From: Burkholderia latens
GTDB taxonomy: Bacteria > Pseudomonadota > Gammaproteobacteria > Burkholderiales > Burkholderiaceae
Length of the DNA: 64,000 nucleotides
Reading direction: 5' to 3'
Assembly: GCF_902499045.1 (NCBI RefSeq)
Contig: NZ_CABVPL010000002.1
Coordinates: forward strand, 124,001 to 188,000
Shown piece after piece: positions 57,382 through 64,000 of the stretch (the stretch's first letter is position 1; every line of letters begins with the position of its first letter). Made by a program: the position numbers and the translations under genes. The notes below the pieces were generated by a model, which did no database searches, was not told where the DNA came from, and was given only the letters and a program-made list of their open reading frames with translations.

Positions 57382-58444
57382 TCGCCGGCTCCGCCGCGGC
57401 GCGTGCCGCACGGTGCGCGTCGAGCGCGGCCAGGTGTTCCTGCGCGCGCTGGCGCAGCATCCGGCGCACGCGCGTGATGCCGACGTCGTGCTGGTACAGG
57501 TATTCGTGATCGCGCGCATGCGGCGCGAGGCTTTCGAGGACGTAGCGATCCTGCTCGAGCACGTCCCAGTGCAGGCCTTCGAGGCGGTTGCGGTACATGA
57601 AGCGCCACACGTCGCGCTGCCAGCCGCTGACCTTGCGGGTGCGCCAGAAATAGACCTGGCAGTTGTCGCCGTCGACGGGCGTCGCGAAGCCGATGATCCC
57701 GAAATTGCCGCCGGGGCCGAACTTCTGCTTGTACGGAATCGCGAGGCGCATCCACAGGCAGCCGGTTTCGCCGAGCTCGACCCAGTCGAAGTTCACGTCG
57801 CGCTGGCCGATCTTCTCGAACATCAGCCCCGTTTCCGTCTTGCGCACGCGCATCTCGGCCTGCTTGTCGCCTTCGGCCATCGAGTGCGACGTGGCGTGCA
57901 GATACGCGCCGTGCATCGGGTCCATCACGTTGTCGATCGCGTACTGGTAATTGCACTTCCAGTTCGACACGCACAGGAAATGCGCGTATTCGTCGGCGAC
58001 CAGTTCCTCCGGCAGGTTCAGCGGCGCCGGCTCGCCGTGCGCTTCGTCGCCGAACCACAGGAAGATCGCGCCGGCCTTCTCTTCGACCGGATACGACTTC
58101 ACGCACTTCGTGCCTTCGAGCGGACAGTTGGACACGGCGGGCACCCGGTTGACCGTGCCGCCGCCGTCGACTTCGATGCCGTGATACCAGCATGCGATGT
58201 TGCCGCCGAGGTTCCAGCCGAGCGACAGGCGCGCGCCGCGGTGCGGGCAGCGGTCTTCCAGCGCATGGACCTTTCCTTCGTGATCGCGCCACAGCACGAT
58301 CTGCTCGGACAGCCGCGTGAGGCCGACGGGCGCGTTCGACACCTGCCAGCTCGGCGCGACGGGATACCAGTAGTTCTTGATGCCGCGGTCCAGGTAATCG
58401 CGGACCGGGTCGTGTTGGACTTCGTGTTGTGCGGGGGACGTCAT
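57374..58444 (-). CDS. Rieske non-heme iron oxygenase, alpha subunit
   Basis: A 356-residue terminal oxygenase. The Rieske [2Fe-2S] motif is C66-P-H68-RG and C85-WY-H88; the mononuclear iron site is N172-VM-D175-PM-H178-GAYL-H183. There is no beta-subunit gene, and the length resembles the homotrimeric alpha-3 group (carbazole and 2-oxoquinoline oxygenases, vanillate demethylase). Reductase and ferredoxin are both encoded in the operon, so the enzyme is a three-component system. Reaction either dihydroxylates a ring or removes an O-linked group; the diol-type SDR next to it favours the former. Confidence 0.93.
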   Translation of the reverse strand: MTSPAQHEVQHDPVRDYLDRGIKNYWYPVAPSWQVSNAPVGLTRLSEQIVLWRDHEGKVHALEDRCPHRGARLSLGWNLGGNIACWYHGIEVDGGGTVNRVPAVSNCPLEGTKCVKSYPVEEKAGAIFLWFGDEAHGEPAPLNLPEELVADEYAHFLCVSNWKCNYQYAIDNVMDPMHGAYLHATSHSMAEGDKQAEMRVRKTETGLMFEKIGQRDVNFDWVELGETGCLWMRLAIPYKQKFGPGGNFGIIGFATPVDGDNCQVYFWRTRKVSGWQRDVWRFMYRNRLEGLHWDVLEQDRYVLESLAPHARDHEYLYQHDVGITRVRRMLRQRAQEHLAALDAHRAARAAAEPANG

Positions 58445-58504
58445 CAGTGTGCTCCGGATGCGGTTGTCGGGTCGGCGCTCACGCGCGCGGCGCGGTCGGT
58501 GCGC

Positions 58505-58816
58505 TCATTCCGCCAGCGACGCCATTTCGGCGCGGAAGCGCTCAGGTGTCCAGACCGTGCCGTCCGGCGCGCGGAAGCCGATGCGGTTCAAGCCCGCGAC
58601 GACGTCGTCCAGCTCGGTCGCGCCGCTCTCGAACACGCGTTCGAGTGCATCGCCGAGGTCGTTCTCATACTGCGTCGGCGCGGCCTTGCGGTTCTGCCAC
58701 ACCTGGTTCTCGGCCTGCCCCGGGATCTCGATCTGCCCCTTGCCGGCAACGTTGTTCGGCTGCGGCGCCACCCACGGCTTCAGGAAGGGATTGAAATTGA
58801 CGGTCGCTTCTTTCAT
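58505..58816 (-). CDS. Small protein between Rieske ferredoxin and oxygenase genes
   Basis: A 103-residue protein, beginning MKEATVNFNPFLKPW. The N-terminal half is Pro/Asn/Gln-rich and extended; the second half (DLGDALERVFESGATELDDV, then GLNRIGFRAPDGTVWTPERF) is a short helical domain of the type labelled recombinase-like helix-turn-helix in Burkholderia genomes. Whether it binds DNA or the oxygenase is unknown. It starts one base after the ferredoxin stop and precedes the oxygenase by 60 bp. Confidence 0.75.
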   Translation of the reverse strand: MKEATVNFNPFLKPWVAPQPNNVAGKGQIEIPGQAENQVWQNRKAAPTQYENDLGDALERVFESGATELDDVVAGLNRIGFRAPDGTVWTPERFRAEMASLAE

Positions 58817-58817
58817 G

Positions 58818-59135
58818 TCACTCCACCTTGATCTGGATTTCTTCACCGGCGAGGCGCACCGCGTACTGCTTCAGCGCGCGCCCGCCCGGGCCCTTCAGGC
58901 ATTCGCCGGTCTTGATGTCGAACACGGCCTCGTGCAGCGGGCACTCGACCGTGCCTTCGTCGACGAAGCCCTGCGTCAGCAGCGCGTACGCATGCGGGCA
59001 CACGTTCTCGAGCGCATACACGTCGTCGCCGACGCGGTAGATCCCGATTTCGACGCCGTCGGTCCGCTTGAACTCGATCGGCGTGTCTTCCGACAGCGCG
59101 CCGGCATGACCGGCGCAAACCCATTGTTCAGACAT
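58818..59135 (-). CDS. Rieske-type ferredoxin
   Basis: A 105-residue electron carrier. The [2Fe-2S] ligands are C46-P-H48 and C65-PL-H68, the standard spacing of Rieske ferredoxins of aromatic dioxygenases. It transfers electrons from the FAD reductase to the oxygenase. First gene of the operon; the ATG has GGAAGGGTGTGAG upstream. An ATG 17 codons earlier falls within the operator and is rejected as start. Confidence 0.92.
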   Translation of the reverse strand: MSEQWVCAGHAGALSEDTPIEFKRTDGVEIGIYRVGDDVYALENVCPHAYALLTQGFVDEGTVECPLHEAVFDIKTGECLKGPGGRALKQYAVRLAGEEIQIKVE

Positions 59136-59178
59136 CTCACACCCTTCCTTCTGATCGACTCTCGGTTCGCTCCGGATT

Positions 59179-59219
59179 TGTTCCATATCCGGAACAGCAG
59201 TTTATGGATGGTGATTATA
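59179..59219 (-). promoter_or_regulatory. Catabolic-operon promoter with IclR-type operator
   Basis: On the minus strand a perfect TATAAT (59219-59214) has only a poor -35 match (TTTTAC, 17 bp upstream). TGTTCC-GGATAT-GGAACA occupies 59196-59179, about 12 to 29 bp past the predicted start point. The same TGTTCC-N6-GGAACA element lies in the porin promoter. Confidence 0.7.
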
Positions 59220-59415
59220 GGAGTGACGCTTCACGAGTAAAACAAAAAGCTGCATGTCCTAGGGAAAACACTGAACGCGCGGTGGGCGATCACGCGCCCG
59301 GGCCGTATCACGTTTAATTTTTTGTTTATTGACGGGGGTTTAAGTCTGATTTACGCGATCCTCCCGCCCGCGTCGGGGATGACCCGCACCGCCATCCGGC
59401 CCGATAAATTTATTT

Positions 59416-59481
59416 TTGATACTCGGCACGACGCCCCTATACTCCATTCCATCAGAGGCACGATGTTCCTTATATGGAACA
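59416..59481 (+). promoter_or_regulatory. Porin promoter with IclR-type operator
   Basis: TTGATA (59416-59421) and TATACT (59438-59443) are 16 bp apart. The element TGTTCC-TTATAT-GGAACA at 59464-59481 starts about 14 bp beyond the expected transcription start, a repressor position. It is the same motif as at 59179-59196. Confidence 0.75.
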
Positions 59482-59584
59482 TAAAAATGCCCGCTCGGTG
59501 GTGCAGATCGCGCGACGGCCGGCCGTCCCCCGCGCCCGCCGCCACAGCATGTTTTCCACCAGGTTTGGAGAGTCAGGAGATCAA

Positions 59585-60664
59585 ATGGTCAAGCAAGCGG
59601 TAGCAGCAGCAGTCATCGGAATGGGCGCGCTGTCGGGCGCGTGGGCGCAGAGCAGCGTGGTGCTGTACGGCAGCCTGGATGCCGGCGTCGCGTACGTGAA
59701 CAACGTCGGCGGACATGCGAAGTGGGCGATGATCCAGGGCAACACCCAGCCCGACCGGTGGGGGCTGAAAGGCAAGGAAGACCTCGGCGGCGGCCTGTCC
59801 GCTATCTTCCAGCTCGAAAACGGCTTCTATACGAACAACGGCCAGTTCGCGACCGCGAACACGATCTGGAACCGCGCCGCCTACGTCGGCCTGAGCTCGG
59901 ACCGTTACGGCACGCTGACGCTCGGCCGCCAGACGCCGCTGACGTTCGACTATCTCGATCCGCTCAGCACCGCGTACCTCGCGCTGAGCTGGTTTGCGTT
60001 CCACCCCGGCAACATCGACGGGCTCGCCGCGACCGGCAACGTGCCGTACAACAACGCGGTCAAGTACCGGTCGCCGAGCTTCGCGGGCTTGTCGGCGGCG
60101 GCGACGATGGCGCTCGGCAACACGACGAACTTCTCGACCGGCAAGTCGGTCGGCGTCGCGCTGAACTATGCGAACGGGCCGTTCAAGGCGTCGGCCGTGT
60201 ACTCGAACGAGCACGACCGCGCGATCCTGATCGGCCAGACCGGCATCGCGTCGTTCCAGGGGCAGAACACCGCGAACGGCTATCTCGCGAACAAGGTCGA
60301 GAACATCGGCGCGGGCGCGTCGTACCAGATCGGCGACTTCCTCGTGCACGGCCTTTACACGCGCGTGAAGATGCAGTCGAACGGCTTTTCCGACACGTTC
60401 CAGAGCTACGACGCGGGCGTGAACTATCGCAGCAGCGCGTTCAACACGATCGCGGGCGGCGCGGCGACGACGACGCTGGCCGGCCGCCGCTGGACGCAGG
60501 TCGAGCTCGGCGACATCTACGCGCTGTCCAAGCGCACGCAGCTCTATGCGAACGTACTTTACGAACACGGTTCGGGCGGCGCGAAGGCCGCGTTCTTCAC
60601 GGCCGGCACGTCGAGCACGGCGAATCAGGTGATCGTGCTGACCGGCATTCACCACTCGTTCTGA
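59585..60664 (+). CDS. Outer-membrane porin (Gram-negative porin, OmpC-like)
   Basis: A 359-residue trimeric-porin-type protein. Signal peptide 1-22 ends AWAQ; the mature start SSVVLYGSLDAGVAYVNNVG is the usual opening strand of Burkholderiales porins; the protein ends in Phe, as needed for outer-membrane assembly. LGRQTPLTFDYLDPL lies on loop 3 (about residue 118). It is transcribed away from the catabolic operon and shares its operator motif, so it probably admits the pathway substrate. The start has AGGAG 6 bp upstream; a terminator follows. Confidence 0.93.
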   Translation: MVKQAVAAAVIGMGALSGAWAQSSVVLYGSLDAGVAYVNNVGGHAKWAMIQGNTQPDRWGLKGKEDLGGGLSAIFQLENGFYTNNGQFATANTIWNRAAYVGLSSDRYGTLTLGRQTPLTFDYLDPLSTAYLALSWFAFHPGNIDGLAATGNVPYNNAVKYRSPSFAGLSAAATMALGNTTNFSTGKSVGVALNYANGPFKASAVYSNEHDRAILIGQTGIASFQGQNTANGYLANKVENIGAGASYQIGDFLVHGLYTRVKMQSNGFSDTFQSYDAGVNYRSSAFNTIAGGAATTTLAGRRWTQVELGDIYALSKRTQLYANVLYEHGSGGAKAAFFTAGTSSTANQVIVLTGIHHSF

Positions 60665-60700
60665 GCGGCGCCGGGCGCGCTCCGCGCGATGCCGGAAACG

Positions 60701-60728
60701 AAAAGAGCAGCCGGCGGGCTGCTCTTTT
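60701..60728 (+). terminator. Intrinsic terminator, possibly bidirectional
   Basis: AAAAGAGCAGC and GCTGCTCTTTT form a perfect 11-bp stem around CGGCGG. It ends the porin message and, being flanked by A and T runs, could also stop the convergent IclR transcript. Confidence 0.9.
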
Positions 60729-60788
60729 GTCATTGACGGCGGACTGTTGATGACTCGCGGAGCCGCGCGAAGCGGATCGTCGGACGGA

Positions 60789-61721
60789 TCAGAACATCGC
60801 GACGCGGTGCCGCGCATGCGCGAACGTCGGGTCGCTTTCGAGCGGCCGGTAGTTCAGCCGTTGCGACAGGTCGACCGCCGCGCCGCACACCGCTTCGACG
60901 AGCCGCTCCTTCTCGCCCGCCTCGCCGATCTCCGAGCGCGGCACCGTCGCGGTGATCGCCGCGACGATCGCGCCCGAATGGTCGCGCACGGGCGCGGTCA
61001 CGGCCGAGATGCCGCTCTCGAATGCAGCCTCGCTGACCGCATAGCCGAGCCGCGCGTAATGACGCACGCGCTCGTACAACTCGTCGACGGTGCCCGGCGT
61101 GCGCTCGGTGAATTGTTCGAGCCGCTTCTCCGGATACAGCTGGCGCAGCGCGTCGCGCGTGAGGTCGCCCATCAGCACGTGGCCGTGCACGGTCGCATGC
61201 GCGGGCAGCCGCGTGCCGACGTGCACCTTCACCGAACCGAACATCGACGTGTTGCTCTGCGCCTTCGCGACGAACACGACATCGCGCTGGTCGCGGATCA
61301 GCAGATGCGTCGACAGGCCCGTCGTGTCGCGCAGCCGTTCGAGCACGGGCGTGCCGAGATCGGTCAGTTCCAGCGAATTCAGGTATTCGAAGCCGAGCCG
61401 CAGCACGCCGACGCCGAGCCGGAAATAGCGGTCGCCGTTCACGCGCTCGAGAAAACCGAGCGCTTCGAGCGTCTGCAGCAGACGGAAGGTGGTCGTGCGC
61501 GGGATGCCGATGCGCTTCGACAGCTCCGGCGCGCCGAGCACCGGCTCGCGCGCGGAGAATTCGGCGAGGATCCGCAGCCCGCGCTCGAGGCCCGGAACCA
61601 GGTACGACGATGCGCCGCCGGACGATTCGTCGTCGCCCGCGCCCGGCTTCGATGCGTCGTGGCCGACGTCGTCGCGCGGCGCGCTTGCCGGCTTCGCCGG
61701 CGGTTTCGATGCGCCGCTCAT
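60789..61721 (-). CDS. Second IclR-family regulator
   Basis: A 310-residue regulator. A Pro/Ala/Asp-rich lead of about 40 residues precedes a winged helix (PELSKRIGIPRTTTFRLLQT) and a GAF-like effector domain with VGTRLPAHATVHGHVLMG. Long blocks are the same as in the IclR encoded in the operon, including LERGLRILAEFS and REPVLGAPELSKR, so the two are paralogues that may bind the same operator. It converges with the porin gene. The start at MSGASKPP has a weak ribosome site. Confidence 0.9.
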   Translation of the reverse strand: MSGASKPPAKPASAPRDDVGHDASKPGAGDDESSGGASSYLVPGLERGLRILAEFSAREPVLGAPELSKRIGIPRTTTFRLLQTLEALGFLERVNGDRYFRLGVGVLRLGFEYLNSLELTDLGTPVLERLRDTTGLSTHLLIRDQRDVVFVAKAQSNTSMFGSVKVHVGTRLPAHATVHGHVLMGDLTRDALRQLYPEKRLEQFTERTPGTVDELYERVRHYARLGYAVSEAAFESGISAVTAPVRDHSGAIVAAITATVPRSEIGEAGEKERLVEAVCGAAVDLSQRLNYRPLESDPTFAHARHRVAMF

Positions 61722-62107
61722 CGTTGGATTGACCCTGTGCACATGGACGGAATGGAAGCGTTCACGAAAGACCCGCAATGCTCGATTATGGATTTTCGGC
61801 CGGACCGGATCAACACGATCCGGCGTCGCGGCCGACGGGCCGATGGGTGGCCGGGCCAGCCGGACAGCCGCATGGCCCGATGCGACCGGAAGGATAACAG
61901 CGACGGACAGGGCCGCCCACCGGAACGTCGCCATCGGTCAGCGCCGAGCTGCGCGTGCACGACATGCGTTGCGCGCGCATCACGTCCTGGCATTCAGCGG
62001 CACGATCGCGTGCCGATGCAGCAGCGACCACGAACGGGGAAACGAAGAACGGAACGGATGGAAACAAACGACCACGCCGATCCGCGAACGCGATCGGCTC
62101 GACGGCG
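61722..62107. other. Intergenic region, no gene seen
   Basis: 386 bp upstream of the second IclR gene. Frames are open on both strands but without start signals or recognisable protein features; the IclR promoter must lie here or within its 5' end. No GTTCC-N6-GGAAC element was found in it. Confidence 0.4.
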
Positions 62108-62314
62108 TCAGGCCGTCATCGCGTAGTCATACTCGGCGCGCGCGCGCTGACCGGCGGCGTACGCGTCGGCTTCGCCGCGGAAGCCTTCCGTACTGAATGC
62201 GACGACTTTCACACCGACGCCGGACGCCCGTTTCACCGTCAGCGCCCATTGCCATCCACCGTCTTGTTCGAAGACGTGCAGCGAGGGTTCCAGGGATGGG
62301 TCCAGTACGGTCAC
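62108..62314 (-). CDS. Small hypothetical protein with GTG start
   Basis: A 68-residue protein that reads MTVLDPSLEPSLHVFEQDGG from a GTG preceded by AGGAG at 9 bp. A beta-hairpin (WQWALTVKR...VKVVAFS) is followed by a helix GEADAYAAGQRARAEYDYAMTA, a layout like the 69-residue protein at 9904-10113. A longer frame from an ATG at 62410 lacks a ribosome site. Function unknown. Confidence 0.65.
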   Translation of the reverse strand: MTVLDPSLEPSLHVFEQDGGWQWALTVKRASGVGVKVVAFSTEGFRGEADAYAAGQRARAEYDYAMTA

Positions 62315-62580
62315 GGATATGCTCCTGCCCGGCGCGCCGGCCTGCGCGCGGGCATGTCGTAAATATGTGCCGGCTCGCGGCACGTTTCGGTCATTCGATA
62401 GTTTAGACAAGGAATGTTGCGACGCACCATCAGGGCTTACACTTGCCTATCGAAACCGGGCGGTCGATCGCATACCTCGCGAATCCATATGCCGCCGGCC
62501 TTCCCGGCCCATTCCACTGCACTTTTCATACGGCGTGCGGCAACGTGCCACATGGACACCGAATTGCTCGGCTCGGCCGC

Positions 62581-62597
62581 AAAAGGGGCGCGGCCCC
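62581..62597 (-). terminator. Possible terminator after alkB
   Basis: On the minus strand GGGGC-CGC-GCCCC is followed by TTTT, 36 bp past the alkB stop codon. The stem is short, so the call is tentative. Confidence 0.4.
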
Positions 62598-62632
62598 GGG
62601 CGCCCGGGTGAAGCGATCGGCGTCGCCGACGA

Positions 62633-63235
62633 TCAGCGGCTCGCCGCCGACACCACCCGCCTGAACGTCAGATTGACGCGCTCGCCGTGCACGGCCGGCG
62701 CCTTCGGCACGCGGTGCTGCCATTCGGCCTGCGTGCGGCCGCGCATCACCAGCAGGCTGCCGTGCGTCAGCCGGTACGCATGCACGACGCCGGTCACACG
62801 ATGACGCAGGTCGAACACGCGCATCGCGCCAAGGCTCACCGACGCGATCACCGGCGCGTCGCCGAGCTCCGGCTCGTTGTCCGCATGCCAGCCGAGGCTG
62901 TCCTGCCCGTTGCGGTAACGATTCAGCAGCACGCTGTTGAAACAGGCGCCGCAGGTTGCCTCGACCGCGCGCTTCAGTTCGAGTACGGTCGGCGTCCACG
63001 GCGCGGGCACGTTGCGGATTCCCGAATACACGTACACGGCGTCCGGCTCGCCCTGCCACGCGGTGAGCCGCGGCAGCGGAATGCGGCCGCGCGGCGTGCG
63101 GATCGTGTCCTGCCGCCACGCGACTTCGCCGATCAGCGCGGCCAGCACGCGATCGGCGTCGGACGATCCGAGCCAGTCCGGGTACCAATCCACGTCGGGC
63201 ACGGGTGCATCGGCAAAAAGATCGGGCGTCGACAT
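62633..63235 (-). CDS. alkB: Alpha-ketoglutarate-dependent DNA repair dioxygenase AlkB
   Basis: A 200-residue Fe(II)/2-oxoglutarate dioxygenase that removes methyl groups from 1-methyladenine and 3-methylcytosine in DNA. The iron ligands H117 and D119 (GWHADNE) and H174 (EWQHRVP) are present, with R186 and R192 in RVNLTFR for 2-oxoglutarate. The NRYRNGQDSLGWHADNE block identifies the ALKBH2/3-like bacterial type. The start at MSTPDLF is preferred over an ATG 19 codons upstream. No LexA box or Ada box was found upstream. Confidence 0.92.
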   Translation of the reverse strand: MSTPDLFADAPVPDVDWYPDWLGSSDADRVLAALIGEVAWRQDTIRTPRGRIPLPRLTAWQGEPDAVYVYSGIRNVPAPWTPTVLELKRAVEATCGACFNSVLLNRYRNGQDSLGWHADNEPELGDAPVIASVSLGAMRVFDLRHRVTGVVHAYRLTHGSLLVMRGRTQAEWQHRVPKAPAVHGERVNLTFRRVVSAASR

Positions 63236-63439
63236 GGCGGAATCAGGCAAAAAATGAACGGTGCGGACGGGCCATGTCTGCATGGTAGCCACCGGCGACG
63301 CGCACCGCCATGCGCTGTCATTCCGGCAATCGGCACGCGGGTGCGGATGAAGCGCGCCGCTACGCCGCGGTTGATCGACGCGATCAAATTCGGTCTGACG
63401 TCGATGAGCACAAGCCCCGCACGCATCGCCCGATGCGTG

Positions 63440-64000
63440 CTATCGGCCGCGCGTCAACCGGATCAGCGTGATTTCGGACGGCACGCCGAAGCGGTTCGGC
63501 GGTCCCCAGTAGCCGGTGCCGCGGCTGGTGTAGAGCCACATCGCGCCGAACCGGTCCAGCCCGCCGATCACCGGCTGCTGCAGACGCACGAACGGCGGCC
63601 ACGGGAGAAACTGGCCGCCGTGCGTATGGCCGGACAACTGCACGGTGAAACCCGCGCGGCTCGCCGCTTCCGCACTGCGCGGCTGGTGCGCGAGCAGGAT
63701 TTTCGTCGTGACGTCGCGCGGTGCGCCGGCCAGTGCCCGTTCCGGGTCGCTGCGATGCGCGGGATCGAATCCGCCGGCCGTGAAGTCGGTGACGCCCGCG
63801 AGCACCGCGCGCGCACCGTCGTGCTCGATCACCACGTGCTCGTTCAGCAGCACCTTCAACCCGATCCGGCGGAATTCGTCGATCCACGCGTGCGCGCCGG
63901 CGTAATACTCGTGGTTGCCCGTCACGAGAAAGCTGCCGTGGCGCGAGCGCATCTGGCCGAGCGGCGCCGTGTGTTCGCGCAGCCGCTTGACGGAGCCATC
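63440..64000 (-). CDS. Metallophosphoesterase, C-terminal part
   Basis: The last 186 codons of a gene that continues past the right edge. TGNHEYYAG (near residues 27-35 of the fragment) and SGHTHGGQFLP are the fourth and fifth calcineurin-like metal motifs; the N-terminal DxH and GD motifs lie outside the window. The sequence resembles the YkuE/YaeI type, which are membrane-linked phosphodiesterases. The ending ...GYWGPPNRFGVPSEITLIRL is typical of that group. Confidence 0.9.
   Translation of the reverse strand, partial: DGSVKRLREHTAPLGQMRSRHGSFLVTGNHEYYAGAHAWIDEFRRIGLKVLLNEHVVIEHDGARAVLAGVTDFTAGGFDPAHRSDPERALAGAPRDVTTKILLAHQPRSAEAASRAGFTVQLSGHTHGGQFLPWPPFVRLQQPVIGGLDRFGAMWLYTSRGTGYWGPPNRFGVPSEITLIRLTRGR

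Overview
The window is high-GC, almost fully coding DNA with Shine-Dalgarno-led genes. Gene content (two NRAMP-type transporters, a 180-kDa-class NAD-glutamate dehydrogenase, many LysR/MerR/IclR regulators, a large Rieske oxygenase operon with its own porin) and codon use point to a Burkholderia chromosome, most likely a Burkholderia cepacia complex replicon rich in catabolic genes. This assignment is inference from style and gene families, not from a marker gene. No rRNA, tRNA, CRISPR array, complete insertion sequence or replication origin was seen.

Layout. 1-10 kb: the 5' end of an FAD oxidoreductase, a LexA-boxed hypothetical gene, then a metal and oxidative-stress group (MntH, a low-affinity iron permease homologue, manganese catalase, a DUF892 ferritin-like protein), an accessory groES-groEL pair with a sigma-32-like promoter, and small hypotheticals. 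10-23 kb: a helix-turn-helix protein with a degenerate receiver domain, a NERD-helicase, a chemoreceptor, an MFS drug exporter, a quinone oxidoreductase/LysR divergent pair, a GNAT acetyltransferase, a MerR regulator, an orphan sulfonate-binding protein, a VOC protein and a YhhN protein. 23-28 kb: a four-gene Baeyer-Villiger monooxygenase operon behind a 20-bp palindrome. 28-31.5 kb: urea transporter, class II aldolase and tautomerase, followed by a small low-GC islet with a perfect 155-bp tandem duplication. 31.5-36.4 kb: NAD-glutamate dehydrogenase. 36.5-45.5 kb: an RHH-VOC-methyltransferase operon, arylamine N-acetyltransferase, a secreted protein, an amidase, a universal stress protein, a 36-residue membrane protein, a divergent NRAMP-related transporter and a DUF296 protein.

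45.7-61.7 kb is the most striking region. Fourteen genes on the minus strand are tightly packed, mostly overlapping or within 40 bp, and end at a clear terminator. In transcription order they encode a Rieske ferredoxin, a small protein, a Rieske oxygenase alpha subunit, a diol-type SDR, a cupin, an alpha/beta hydrolase, an IclR regulator, an atypical SDR, a ThDP enzyme, an aspartate-dehydrogenase-like enzyme, an aldehyde dehydrogenase, a type I extradiol dioxygenase, an FAD ferredoxin reductase and an MFS transporter. A porin is transcribed divergently, with a second IclR gene beyond it. The ferredoxin and the porin promoters carry the same TGTTCC-N6-GGAACA element just downstream of the predicted start. 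The gene set would suffice for uptake, ring dioxygenation, rearomatisation, meta-cleavage and hydrolysis of an aromatic or heteroaromatic compound; the substrate is not evident from the sequence, and the aspartate-dehydrogenase homologue hints that it may contain nitrogen. 62-64 kb: a small GTG-started protein, AlkB and a metallophosphoesterase cut by the window edge.
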